Assembly (NCBI GenBank): GCA_933822405.4
Contig: CAKOGP040001980.1
Coordinates: 528,784 to 592,783 of the forward strand
Direction: 5' to 3'
DNA length: 64,000 nucleotides
Source of the DNA: Cylindrotheca closterium
Lineage: Eukaryota; Bacillariophyta; Bacillariophyceae; Bacillariales; Bacillariaceae
Positions 39,714 to 49,631 of this stretch are shown in pieces. Below the pieces are notes generated by a model that was not told the DNA's origin, did no database searches, and was given only the letters and a program-made list of their open reading frames with translations. The position numbers were made by a program, and so were the translations under genes. Position 1 is the first letter of the stretch. Each line of letters starts with the position of its first letter.

Positions 39714-40532
39714 TTAGCGGCGGCTGGCACTTCCGGCGGAAAGTCTGTGGTCCATTTTGGTGTCACTCGACGAGCTGTGGGACTTCTTGGCCCCCTTTCC
39801 ACCCTTTCCACCCTTGCCCTTGCTAGAACCAGATCCGCTCTTGGAGGAGCCGCCCTTTCCCTTTCCATTTCCCTTGCTAGAGCTAGAGCTAGAGCCAGAG
39901 TCAGATCCTCCCTTGCCCTTGCTAGAACCAGAACCAGACCCAGATCCAGATCTACCCTTTCCAGAAGAAGATCCGCCCTTGCCGGAAGACATACCAGATC
40001 CAGATCCACCCTTTCCAGAAGAAGATCCGCCCTTGCCAGAAGACATACCAGATCCAGATCCACCCTTGCCGGATGATCCACCAGATCCAGATCCGCCCTT
40101 TCCAGAAGACATGCCCGAGCCAGATCCGCCCTTGCCGGATGATCCACCCTTGCCGGAGCCTCCCTTTCCAGAAGACATGCCGGATGATCCACCCTTGCCG
40201 GATGATCCACCCTTTCCAGAGCCTCCCTTTCCAGAACTCATATCGGAAGACCCTCCTTTTCCAGACGATCCACCCTTGCCAGAGCCTCCTTTGCCGGATG
40301 ATCCACCCTTGCCGGATGATCCACCCTTGCCAGAGCCACCCTTGCCGCTTCCCTTGGACGATGAAAGTTCATCGTCATCATCCATTGGTCGGTCAAAAAG
40401 GACACGTCCGAGCGCACGTTTGCGAATGTTACCTCCAACGACGTTGCGTGCTTGTTCGTTGTTTTGTGCCACAACAATGGAGATGAGGGCAAGGAGAAGC
40501 ACAAGTGCAAGGTTTCTGGATGAGAACATCAT
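39714..40532 (-). CDS. Secreted Ser-Gly-Lys-rich repeat protein, copy 2 (type A)
   Basis: 272 residues from ATG 40532 (MMFSSRN). Upstream in-frame codons reach 40730 but are promoter sequence shared by the array. Signal peptide ends at ...SIVVA; the mature N-terminus NNEQARN is followed by a basic prosegment (IRKRALGRVL) and an acidic DDDDEL. The RxL-type pair RAL/RVL could be a processing site. The Gly-Ser-Lys repeat then runs to the C-terminal AKKSHSSSSDTKMDHR. Type A is marked by a GKGRSGSG step and SDSGSSSSSSKG, six residues shorter than type B. Protein sequence reads as identical to copy 4, on the other side of the retrotransposon. Confidence 0.85.
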   Translation of the reverse strand: MMFSSRNLALVLLLALISIVVAQNNEQARNVVGGNIRKRALGRVLFDRPMDDDDELSSSKGSGKGGSGKGGSSGKGGSSGKGGSGKGGSSGKGGSSDMSSGKGGSGKGGSSGKGGSSGMSSGKGGSGKGGSSGKGGSGSGMSSGKGGSGSGGSSGKGGSGSGMSSGKGGSSSGKGGSGSGMSSGKGGSSSGKGRSGSGSGSGSSKGKGGSDSGSSSSSSKGNGKGKGGSSKSGSGSSKGKGGKGGKGAKKSHSSSSDTKMDHRLSAGSASRR

Positions 40533-41192
40533 ATTTATTGTTTTGTGGGTTGTGATGTTTGATGATTGAAGACCAGTTAAAATTGTGAGAGGAAGATGTG
40601 ATGGATTTGATGGATTGGATCCAGACTCACTCGTACACTGTACTCGTACTGTACACGAATGGTCGCCATTATTTTTACAAGAGTGCAACTCGCAGAATTT
40701 TTTACGCGATGAAACACGTTCCTCGGACAAAAGATTTGTTTACCACGTGCAAAAGTCAAGTTGATCGAACTCGGCAGCTGTTTTAGAACATTAGCTAAAA
40801 AGGCGATCAAAAATGGTGTGCTAAAACAGATTTTCAGAGATTTCAGCTTCCTTGGAATTCCGTTTCCATGGCTTCTATAGCGGCTACCTGCTATACGAAG
40901 ATGGATTGATGCATTTGATGGAATGAAAGCTCTTTTTCCGCTCGTGAGGTGATAAGCCCATAGTAGAATGAACGGTTCGTATTGTTAAATATGTTGCTAC
41001 TGTCGAAATGATGAGATGGAGTTCTCTGGAAATATTGATTCGAGTCTAAATTGATTCATTTTATACATATACATCTTTATCACTGTGATTGAAATCTTGC
41101 TGTGCTGTGTAGCTTTTTCTGTCTATCTGCCAAGCGGAGGGTGCCCGTAGTCGAGCACTGTCAACGATTGTCGCTCAGATTCAGATTGTAGC

Positions 41193-42029
41193 TTAGCGGC
41201 GGCTGGCACTTCCGGCGGAAAGTCTGTGGTCCATTTTGGTGTCACTCGACGAGCTGTGGGACTTCTTGGCTCCCTTTCCACCCTTTCCACCCTTGCCCTT
41301 GCTAGAACCAGATCCGCTCTTGGAGGAGCCGCCCTTTCCCTTTCCATTTCCCTTGCTAGAGCTAGAGCTAGAGCCAGAGCCAGAGCCAGATCCTCCTTTG
41401 CCCTTGCTAGAACCAGAACCAGACCCAGAACCAGACCCAGATCCAGATCCACCCTTTCCAGAAGAAGATCCGCCCTTGCCAGAAGACATACCAGATCCAG
41501 ATCCACCCTTTCCAGAAGAAGATCCGCCCTTGCCAGAAGACATACCAGATCCAGATCCACCCTTGCCGGATGATCCACCAGATCCAGATCCGCCCTTTCC
41601 AGAAGACATGCCCGAGCCAGATCCGCCCTTGCCGGATGATCCACCCTTGCCGGAGCCTCCCTTTCCAGAAGACATGCCGGATGATCCACCCTTGCCGGAT
41701 GATCCACCCTTTCCAGAGCCTCCCTTTCCAGAACTCATATCGGAAGACCCTCCTTTTCCAGACGATCCACCCTTGCCAGAGCCTCCTTTGCCGGATGATC
41801 CACCCTTGCCGGATGATCCACCCTTGCCAGAGCCACCCTTGCCGCTTCCCTTGGACGATGAAAGTTCATCGTCATCATCCATTGGTCGGTCAAAAAGGAC
41901 ACGTCCGAGCGCACGTTTGCGAATGTTACCTCCAACGACGTTGCGTGCTTGTTCGTTGTTTTGTGCCACAACAATGGAGATGAGGGCAAGGAGAAGCACA
42001 AGTGCAAGGTTTCTGGATGAGAACATCAT
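41193..42029 (-). CDS. Secreted Ser-Gly-Lys-rich repeat protein, copy 3 (type B)
   Basis: 278 residues from ATG 42029. Same signal peptide and prosegment as copy 2; type B has GKGGSGSGSGSGSGSG and SGSGSSSSSSKG in the second half. Protein identical to copies 5, 6 and 7. At the nucleotide level it shares with copy 6 a TGATGAG-type variant in the signal-peptide region (GGATGAG) where copies 5 and 7 have GGAAGAG, a silent difference. The copia element begins about 283 bp upstream of the ATG, beyond the CACGTG box, so the proximal promoter is intact but distal upstream DNA is displaced. Confidence 0.85.
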   Translation of the reverse strand: MMFSSRNLALVLLLALISIVVAQNNEQARNVVGGNIRKRALGRVLFDRPMDDDDELSSSKGSGKGGSGKGGSSGKGGSSGKGGSGKGGSSGKGGSSDMSSGKGGSGKGGSSGKGGSSGMSSGKGGSGKGGSSGKGGSGSGMSSGKGGSGSGGSSGKGGSGSGMSSGKGGSSSGKGGSGSGMSSGKGGSSSGKGGSGSGSGSGSGSGSSKGKGGSGSGSGSSSSSSKGNGKGKGGSSKSGSGSSKGKGGKGGKGAKKSHSSSSDTKMDHRLSAGSASRR

Positions 42030-42307
42030 ATTTATTGTTTTGTGGGTTGTGATGTTTGATGATTGAAGACCAGTTGAAATTGTGAGAGGAAGATGTGATG
42101 GATTTGATGGATTGGATCCAGACTCACTCGTACACTGTACTCGTACTGTACACGAATGGTCGCCATTATTTTTACAAGAGTGCAACTCGCAGAATTTTTA
42201 CGCGATGAAACACGTTCCTCGGACAAAAGATTTGTTTACCACGTGCAAAAGTCAAGTTGATCGAACTCAGCTGTTTTAGAACATTAGCTAAAAAGGCGAT
42301 CAAAAAT

Positions 42308-42312
42308 GGTGT
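42308..42312. other. Target-site duplication, left (GGTGT; 6-bp match TGGTGT)
   Basis: TGGTGT ends at 42312 immediately before the LTR and TGGTGT follows the right LTR at 49253-49258. The uninterrupted array units read AAAAATGGTGTGCTAAAAC at this place, which proves the insertion point. The copia family usually makes 5-bp duplications; here 5 or 6 bp are possible because of flanking identity. Confidence 0.85.
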
Positions 42313-42754
42313 TGTAACAAAACTCAATCGATATGACTCAATAAAAGTTATGGGGCAATAAACGATTGTGATTGTAATGTATTGATTGATTAAGATTAGT
42401 TGAGATTGATATCAAGTTTGTTTTAGATTGGATTGAATTGAATTTGTTGTTGTTTGTTGTTGTGAGCTCTGATCTGATGAAATCTCTCAGATCGGCTCTA
42501 GTCGTACAGTAGCATTCTGATCTTGCTTGATCATGCAATGACCTTCATTCAAGATCAGTTACTTATATTCTGGCATACATCCAAGATCAATCATATGGCA
42601 ATCCAAGATAATCATAAGCCTCCTTGCTGACATCGGACTTCTCAATTTAGAATTCGTTATCCCGGTCAGTGTATTTCCAATGACCGTTGAGTCCACGGAG
42701 TCGATTCATGATTCAACCATTCATGATTTGGTTCAAATACCGTATATCTGTACA
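42313..42754 (-). repeat. 3' LTR of copia element
   Basis: 442 bp, TGTAAC at the left and CTGTACA at the right. Matches 48811-49252 without a difference that I could find. Confidence 0.95.
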
Positions 42755-42787
42755 CTCCCTCTTTTGCTCCAAATCTTGATCTTCTCA

Positions 42788-45700
42788 TTACCAACCAAGT
42801 ACCAATTTTCTGAACTTGACAAAACTCGCTTCATTCAATGGCTTTGTTAGTATGTCTGCAATTTGATCCAGTGTGTGTATCTTGTGAATACTTATCATGC
42901 AAGGTCCATCACCAATGTATGATCTGAAGTGGTGTAGTCTGTTGTTCAAATGTTTTGTCCTTGGTCGAAACTTGTGCACTTTCGCAATTTCCAATGCCCC
43001 ACTGTTGTCCTCAAAAACTTTACAATGCACCTTCGCTTTTGAAGTTTCCAGAGGTATCCCATTATCAATCATTTCTTGAAAAAGGTTCATGATAGGAATT
43101 GCTTCTCTGAGTGCATAAGATAGTCCAGTGTATTCTGATTCGGTCGATGAGAGTGCTACCTCTGTTTGCATCTGGGATTTCCAAACAATGGGACATCCAG
43201 CGTAGGTGATGTAATATCCATGTCTTGATCTTGCAGTATCGCGATCCTCATATTCATTTGGATCCCAATTTCCTGCAAAGTCAGCATCAACATATACTTC
43301 AATACCTTTCTCTTTGTCTGGTTTCAATATAGTCCCTTTGTCCTTCGTGCCTTTCAGATATCGACCTAACCATCGAATGGCCTCTCCATGTTCCTTCTTT
43401 GGACAACTCGAGAATCTCGCACATTGATGAGTAATGTACGCAATATCAGATCGAGATCCCTTCTCGAGATAATTCAATTTTCCTATCACTGATCGATAGT
43501 TGAATGATCCATCGAAGTCTGGAGAGTCAGAATGCCTTGACAGTAGTTTGGATGACGGAGCTGGAATCGATCTTGGTTTGGCATTGTCTTCCAACCGTAG
43601 ATCTTCAAGAATCTGGTCAATAAGATGTGGTTGTGTGAGATGGATTGTACCATCTTCTTTTCGTTCAATGTTAACACCAAGGAAATCTTGGATGTCTCCT
43701 TCAATCGTAATGTCCAGTTTGGCGGCTTTAATGTCTTCAATTGCCTGCTCAACTTCCTTCAAATCAGGACCTGCCAATAATGAATCGTCTGTGTACAATA
43801 CATACATCACAGATCCTCGATAGAACACACATTCATCAACTTCGGATTGCTTGAAACCGACTTCGTCAATGAGTTTGCGTGACAGAAACTTGAAAAACAC
43901 ACGAGAGGATTGTTTTCCGCCGTATACATTTCGATGGAGTTTCAACACGTAATCTTTTGTGTTCCCCTTGGACACTTCGAATCCACCAGGTATTTTCATG
44001 TAAATTTCACGTTCAACTGGTGCTTGTGGAAACGCCAAGACGTAATCAATTTGCCTTGTATGCCAACCAAGAAGAGCTGATAGGACCAACAAAGTTCGGA
44101 TTGAGTTCCAGCTCGCAACTGGAGCATATGTTTGATCATAATGTTTTCCATATTGCATCTTTGAGCCGTCAATGTTCAATCTCGCTTTGTACTTCTTGAT
44201 CGTTCTTGTCTTGATATCTCTTTTTCTTTTCATTTGCCACACCGCTGGTAGTATTGTGCCTCCCTCTGGAACCTGCGATCGATGTACCACACTGAAATTT
44301 CCATTGTTGATTTGATCTTCCCATTCTTTCTTCATTGCTTTCTTGAATTCATGGGCATCCTTTTCTCGCATGGCTTCATGCATGTACATTGTGTCTGGGT
44401 CCGAGGTTGCTTTATAAATACTTAGCGGGTCCTGCTCCATTTCTCCTGCATAATTGGGGAACATTGCTTGGAGGCAGAATATTTCTCCTTCAACGTCATG
44501 CACAGTGGCTCTCGATAGTTCTGCCTTCATTGCTTTAATGATATCCTCAGCCGGATGAGGATGCTGCGCTGACTTGGGATCCCTTTGGCTTTCGGGAACT
44601 CGCTCCTTCTCTTTCTCCTCCTCGAAAATTGAAGGGCGACCAGTGTCTGCATCGCTGACTGCTCCTGGATTTGATGGTGGGTCATTGTTATTTGTTGGTT
44701 CATCCATTTGACTATCATTGGATGGGGATGGCTGCAGCCCATTGTCGAGGCCATCAGGGGTCGGCATCTCGAACTGTGTGTGTTTTTCCGGCTTTGATAC
44801 TTCATCATCCATTCTCGCTTTCTTCTTTGGCGGTTGGACTCCCTCTGAAACTGGCAAAACTTCCTGTGTTTTAGGATCGACTGACTCCATTGTCGAGGCT
44901 TGCTTTCGCTTTGAATTGTCCGGTTTATCATGCTGGACTAAGCCTGCCTTTCGTTGCCATTGAGTATCAAATTTGTCTTCTTTGACGGTTTGAAATCTTC
45001 GATCGAATATCACATGGAACTGAGGTGACACTAGCCCAGTTGTCCTATCAAGGACCAATGCAATGTTTCGACCATGGTTTGGAGATCGCCCAAGATATAT
45101 GCCCACTTTGGATCGATACTCCCATTTGTTGTGAATCCCTTTTCCACTCTGCAATGCAGTATTCAGAACATAGACTGGGCAACCAAAAGGCACCCAATGC
45201 TTCTCATTCAATTGTACTTGAGAGTTGCTGAACAGTTGCAATGGCGAGCGTCCTTGCTTGTCCTTGAGGTTCGGCGATTCATTGATTGCGTCATTTGCCA
45301 TTCTCAGAGCATAAGGCCATAGATGAACGGTACCTGCCATGCTCCACCTTCTATGTTGGTGTATCAGCATTGATCGAGCAAGATCCTGTAGTGATCGGAT
45401 TCTTCTCTCAGCAAGTCCATTGGAATGGTGTGCATTTACTCCAGCGAAAGAAAGTCCTTGCTCCATCTTCCGGCATTCGTCAACCCATTTATGTGCTCTG
45501 AAAATTCCGTTGTCGGCATGGTAGTGTTGAACTCTCACGCCATGTTGCTTGCAATAGGCTTCAAATGCTTTCTTGCCTTCAATGGTCTCATCCGCAGTTG
45601 CTGTTTTCTGCAAGTAAACAAAGCTCAATCCTGAATATTGGTCGACATAAACAGTAGCGTACTTGTATCGCTTCTTAGTCAATGTGCCAGATATTTGGGC

Positions 45701-47227
45701 AATCAATCCAGGTGAAGGCGAGACAAGTTGATCAACTGAAATGACTTCTCCAGGTCTTGTTACAGTTCGTTCCTTTGTCCAATGCTTTCTCCTCTTCTCC
45801 CGCCATTGTCGTCTTGTAGCTTTGGCAAAACAACAGGCAGTGCATCTTGGAATATCAGCATTGGCCAACCTTCGTGGAATGATATTTTGCTTTGCCATGC
45901 TTTGCAGTTTCGCAAAAGAGATGTGACCCATTTGGTGGTGTAGCCGTAGTAGTTGCTGGCTATCTGTTGTTGGTTGTTTCTCCTCCTCCTCGGCTATCAC
46001 CGCCGGTTTGGGTGCACCATCTGTAGTTGGTCCATCCAAGTCAAAAGCTGCTTCGCGAGCTTGAGTTTGAGGGGCCTTGGCCTTGTGGTTCGGACGGCGA
46101 AATTTGGTAGTCAGTCGGGACCAAAAGGTAGTGGCTGTAGTTGGAGGGGGGTCTGGTGGAAGAACATCATCATCATCGTCGTCGTCTTCTTCGTTATCAC
46201 TGACAACACCGGCTGGAGAGATAATAATCGGCTCCTCCTCACTCTTGTCATAGTCGAAATTGCATTCTTGACAAAAGAGGTCAAATCGTTTGAAGCCAGG
46301 TGCCAAATAGAAGGTGGCAACATTGTCGGTGCGACCAAGGGGTACATCCAAAGAATACTTCTTTCGATCCCAAAATAGAACACACTTGTCAAAAGTGGTT
46401 GTCTCACCAATTCCATATTGTGTGATTGATGATACCCCCCTTCCAAGCTGCGACTTAGCCCAATGTTGGGGACTGAGAAGTCGACAGTTTCCTTTGGGGA
46501 CATAGTAAGAGTTGGGAATTCGAAATCGATGCAATCGCCCATCATTGTCCTGCCATTTCCACACAATGGTGCCTTGATAGACATTCATGACACGTTCTCC
46601 ACCAAAACCTTTGATAGATCGGTTAACCTTTACCAAAGGACCAACAAAGTCTTTAATTCTGTGAGAGATGCAAGCACTCGCGCGATTATCAATACCAACT
46701 TGGCAAGAGTCAGTATCAAATGATGCACGATTGGAATAAATCCGTTCTCCTTCAGAATTGGTACTTTCATGAATGTGCAATGGAGATTCAACTGCAGTCA
46801 TAGCCATGATCTTGCGCTTGAAATGATTGTATCTCCGTTTGCGTTTCTTCACTTTAGCAGTTTGGCGATCCAACCAGCTTGACCTAGTGATTTGATCAGT
46901 ACTGTCTTGCAATGAATTCGCCACTGCAATCATTCTTCGAATTTCAAATCGGATTTCCTTTGGAGTCCATAGTCCCATGGCAAAAGTCCAGCGAATCACC
47001 ACGTTAAAAACATAGTAATCCAAATCCACGATATAATTCCACATAAAACGCCTGATTTTGCGTGCACGATTCCATCGTTTGCGTTTGGGCACGTATTCAG
47101 GGAAAGTAGCATTTTTGATTGTTTTGATTGGGCCAAGGATCACACTCAGGTACGTGATGAAATATAGGAGCATAAAACATCCTAAGTAGCTTATTTTGCC
47201 ACAAAGGAATTTCCAGATTCCGTTCAC
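42788..47227 (-). CDS. pol: Copia pol: protease, integrase, reverse transcriptase, RNase H
   Basis: 1,479 residues open from 47227; this is the first usable codon (GTG) after the gag stop, and the first ATG is 18 codons further on, so a separate start is doubtful. Domains in order: an N-terminal hydrophobic segment, a protease-like region with IDNRASACIS (about 170-200), an HHCC integrase zinc finger (HHQMGH...CTACC, about 429-465), the integrase core with DDE residues in VDQL (about 497), HADNG (about 569) and AERRI (about 607), reverse transcriptase (about 990-1240) with YTDD (about 1142), and RNase H with VYVDADFAG (about 1312) and SSTESEY. This integrase-before-RT order defines Ty1/copia. 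The frame is the same as gag, separated by one TGA. It is a plausible autonomous element. Confidence 0.93.
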   Translation of the reverse strand: MNGIWKFLCGKISYLGCFMLLYFITYLSVILGPIKTIKNATFPEYVPKRKRWNRARKIRRFMWNYIVDLDYYVFNVVIRWTFAMGLWTPKEIRFEIRRMIAVANSLQDSTDQITRSSWLDRQTAKVKKRKRRYNHFKRKIMAMTAVESPLHIHESTNSEGERIYSNRASFDTDSCQVGIDNRASACISHRIKDFVGPLVKVNRSIKGFGGERVMNVYQGTIVWKWQDNDGRLHRFRIPNSYYVPKGNCRLLSPQHWAKSQLGRGVSSITQYGIGETTTFDKCVLFWDRKKYSLDVPLGRTDNVATFYLAPGFKRFDLFCQECNFDYDKSEEEPIIISPAGVVSDNEEDDDDDDDVLPPDPPPTTATTFWSRLTTKFRRPNHKAKAPQTQAREAAFDLDGPTTDGAPKPAVIAEEEEKQPTTDSQQLLRLHHQMGHISFAKLQSMAKQNIIPRRLANADIPRCTACCFAKATRRQWREKRRKHWTKERTVTRPGEVISVDQLVSPSPGLIAQISGTLTKKRYKYATVYVDQYSGLSFVYLQKTATADETIEGKKAFEAYCKQHGVRVQHYHADNGIFRAHKWVDECRKMEQGLSFAGVNAHHSNGLAERRIRSLQDLARSMLIHQHRRWSMAGTVHLWPYALRMANDAINESPNLKDKQGRSPLQLFSNSQVQLNEKHWVPFGCPVYVLNTALQSGKGIHNKWEYRSKVGIYLGRSPNHGRNIALVLDRTTGLVSPQFHVIFDRRFQTVKEDKFDTQWQRKAGLVQHDKPDNSKRKQASTMESVDPKTQEVLPVSEGVQPPKKKARMDDEVSKPEKHTQFEMPTPDGLDNGLQPSPSNDSQMDEPTNNNDPPSNPGAVSDADTGRPSIFEEEKEKERVPESQRDPKSAQHPHPAEDIIKAMKAELSRATVHDVEGEIFCLQAMFPNYAGEMEQDPLSIYKATSDPDTMYMHEAMREKDAHEFKKAMKKEWEDQINNGNFSVVHRSQVPEGGTILPAVWQMKRKRDIKTRTIKKYKARLNIDGSKMQYGKHYDQTYAPVASWNSIRTLLVLSALLGWHTRQIDYVLAFPQAPVEREIYMKIPGGFEVSKGNTKDYVLKLHRNVYGGKQSSRVFFKFLSRKLIDEVGFKQSEVDECVFYRGSVMYVLYTDDSLLAGPDLKEVEQAIEDIKAAKLDITIEGDIQDFLGVNIERKEDGTIHLTQPHLIDQILEDLRLEDNAKPRSIPAPSSKLLSRHSDSPDFDGSFNYRSVIGKLNYLEKGSRSDIAYITHQCARFSSCPKKEHGEAIRWLGRYLKGTKDKGTILKPDKEKGIEVYVDADFAGNWDPNEYEDRDTARSRHGYYITYAGCPIVWKSQMQTEVALSSTESEYTGLSYALREAIPIMNLFQEMIDNGIPLETSKAKVHCKVFEDNSGALEIAKVHKFRPRTKHLNNRLHHFRSYIGDGPCMISIHKIHTLDQIADILTKPLNEASFVKFRKLVLGW

Positions 47228-47257
47228 ATTGATACCGTTGAGTGCATCCCAGCACCA

Positions 47258-48760
47258 TCATTCAGAGTAGTATCCACCAACCAAATCGTCAATAGCCTCT
47301 TTGGCAACAATGGTTGGTTCCTTTTCATCATCGTGTTTTGGTTTGGACTTGCAATTCTTTGGGAGATGGACACGCCAGACACCACCACAGTTTCCACCTG
47401 TCTCCTTGCAACAATAATGCCATTGTTTGTTGTTCCAAGATCGAGGCTTGTTTAGTTCGGTTTTGGGAGGTGGCTTGGACATCCAGTCAGGTTTTTCCTT
47501 CATTTGTTTCTTTCCTTTTCCTTTTTCGAACTTCACCTTTTTCTTGGGTGAACCATTATCAGCACCAAGTTCTTTTCTCTTGCGTTGCTTTCCATCCTTT
47601 GTCTTGGCTGCTAGCTTATCCGAGAGCTTGTTCAGGCGCGTTTGCATAGCGAGTATTTCCTCTTGGGCAGCTGAAGGTGCTTCCCATGTCTTCGTCGTCA
47701 CCATGATGCGGTACTTCTTCTCAGCGAGACTCATAAGTGTACGGGAATCGATCGCTTTCGTTCCCATATCATGATCGGTTTGAAGATCGCCAATGTACTT
47801 GACAAAGTTCTCGTCTTTGCAAGCATTGTAGGCCCTGAACAGATAGGTCAAAAGATCCAAAGTCTTCTCACCACGCGCATGAAGTGCCATCAACAGCATC
47901 TTGACATGATTATTGAACCGATTGATGTCATGGTCCACAGTTGGGATAAATGCATCCAGCGTTGAAAGCTGCTCACGAATCATACCAGTAGTCGCGTTTG
48001 AATCCAAGTATGCCTCACGGATAAATGTTTTGAGCAAGCATAGACCGGAAGGAAGCTTGTTCGGTCCAAGTTGAAAGTCTTCCCAGTGAATGTTGAGCTT
48101 AGATTTTGCATCGCGAGTAAGCGAATTCATGATGCATTCATAGAGCATTCTGTCATCTTGACTCTTGCGGTTTCCACTGTCCCAATAGGTGCGCTCATAA
48201 CGTTGGATTCGTGGCAATGAAACTGACCCATAGCTATGTAGCAAGTTGACAGGTTGTCTTCCTGGTGTTAGTACCCAGAAGAGCCCACCAGTGTCGTTCC
48301 ATCCAAAGTTATTTCCTCGATGTTCCAAAGCCTTCATGATTTGAAGGAATTGGTCTGAAGTACAGTCGAAGCCTTCGTCGTCAAGCTTTGATGTTGCCTT
48401 GTTGAAGATGCTCTTATCTGACTTCTTTTCATAGCGAAGGATCCTACCCATACTAGCCAATCCTGGTGTTAGAGATCCAGGTGCTTCACCATCGGTTTCC
48501 TCCTTCTCGTCATCAGTATCTTCTTCGTTGCTATCATCATCTCCGCTGTCATCTGGATCCTCATTCTCGTCAGGATCATCACCATCATCAGGATCATCTT
48601 GTGGATCCTGGTCTTCATCGGCGTCTCCTCGTTCTCCAAGATCGGAGTCGTTCTCTTGGACTTCTTCTTCGGCTCTGAAGGAGTCCTGTGCTTCATCATC
48701 ACTTGAAGCATATCGTTGAGGTCTCCAACGACGACGAGCTTGACGTCTGGTTCTAGCCAT
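47258..48760 (-). CDS. gag: Copia gag: capsid/nucleocapsid polyprotein
   Basis: 500 residues from ATG 48760. The N-terminus is Arg-rich, then strongly acidic (about 20-100, Asp/Glu runs). A helical capsid-like region (about 120-380) follows, then a Lys-rich stretch and a Cys/His knuckle of the type CC-x(6-7)-C-x(5-6)-H-x4-C (about 450-475), typical of diatom copia elements. It forms the particle and binds RNA. The terminal codon is TGA in frame with pol; only gag would be made unless the stop is bypassed. It lies downstream of the 5' LTR with a short leader. Confidence 0.9.
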   Translation of the reverse strand: MARTRRQARRRWRPQRYASSDDEAQDSFRAEEEVQENDSDLGERGDADEDQDPQDDPDDGDDPDENEDPDDSGDDDSNEEDTDDEKEETDGEAPGSLTPGLASMGRILRYEKKSDKSIFNKATSKLDDEGFDCTSDQFLQIMKALEHRGNNFGWNDTGGLFWVLTPGRQPVNLLHSYGSVSLPRIQRYERTYWDSGNRKSQDDRMLYECIMNSLTRDAKSKLNIHWEDFQLGPNKLPSGLCLLKTFIREAYLDSNATTGMIREQLSTLDAFIPTVDHDINRFNNHVKMLLMALHARGEKTLDLLTYLFRAYNACKDENFVKYIGDLQTDHDMGTKAIDSRTLMSLAEKKYRIMVTTKTWEAPSAAQEEILAMQTRLNKLSDKLAAKTKDGKQRKRKELGADNGSPKKKVKFEKGKGKKQMKEKPDWMSKPPPKTELNKPRSWNNKQWHYCCKETGGNCGGVWRVHLPKNCKSKPKHDDEKEPTIVAKEAIDDLVGGYYSE

Positions 48761-48810
48761 CTTGAATCAGTTGAAAGAAAAGTTAAATCGTTCTTTGCGC
48801 AGAGGGAGCG

Positions 48811-49252
48811 TGTAACAAAACTCAATCGATATGACTCAATAAAAGTTATGGGGCAATAAACGATTGTGATTGTAATGTATTGATTGATTAAGATTAGTTG
48901 AGATTGATATCAAGTTTGTTTTAGATTGGATTGAATTGAATTTGTTGTTGTTTGTTGTTGTGAGCTCTGATCTGATGAAATCTCTCAGATCGGCTCTAGT
49001 CGTACAGTAGCATTCTGATCTTGCTTGATCATGCAATGACCTTCATTCAAGATCAGTTACTTATATTCTGGCATACATCCAAGATCAATCATATGGCAAT
49101 CCAAGATAATCATAAGCCTCCTTGCTGACATCGGACTTCTCAATTTAGAATTCGTTATCCCGGTCAGTGTATTTCCAATGACCGTTGAGTCCACGGAGTC
49201 GATTCATGATTCAACCATTCATGATTTGGTTCAAATACCGTATATCTGTACA
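48811..49252 (-). repeat. 5' LTR of copia element
   Basis: 442 bp. In the transcription sense of the element it precedes gag and should supply its promoter; the flanking DNA on its right is array unit sequence (TGGTGTGCTAAAAC). Confidence 0.95.
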
Positions 49253-49631
49253 TGGTGTGCTAAAACAGATTTTCAGAGATTTCGGCTTCCTTGGAATTCC
49301 GTTTCCATGGCTTCTATAGCGGCTACCTGCTATACGAAGATGGATTGATGCATTTGATGGAATGAAAGCTCTTTTTCCGCTCGTGAGGTGATAAGCCCAT
49401 AGTAGAATGAACGGTTCGTATTGTTAAATATGTTGCTACTGTCGAAATGATGAGATGGAGTTCTCTGGAAATATTGATTCGAGTCTAAATTGATTCATTT
49501 TATACATATACATCTTTATCACTGTGATTGAAATCTTGCTGTGCTGTGTAGCTTTTTCTGTCTATCTGCCAAGCGGAGGGTGCCCGTAGTCGAGCACTGT
49601 CAACGATTGTCGCTCAGATTCAGATTGTAGC

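Larger units (their letters stand above)
42313..49252 (-). mobile_element. Full-length Ty1/copia LTR retrotransposon
   Basis: 6,940 bp bounded by 442-bp direct LTRs (TGTA...TACA), with gag and pol on the minus strand. The right LTR is the 5' LTR. A purine-rich tract (GCAAAAGAGGGAG in sense) abuts the 3' LTR at 42755-42767, as expected for the polypurine tract. The primer-binding region next to the 5' LTR does not match the initiator-Met tRNA pattern TGGTATCAGAGC, so the primer is uncertain. Both ORFs are long and undamaged except for a single in-frame TGA between them. LTRs read as identical, which implies a recent insertion. Confidence 0.95.

Noticed and set aside
47258..47260. TGA as a selenocysteine codon
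   Set aside because: No SECIS-like structure could be evaluated and no selenoprotein context. Readthrough or a nonsense mutation is at least as likely, so it is reported only as an alternative in the finding.
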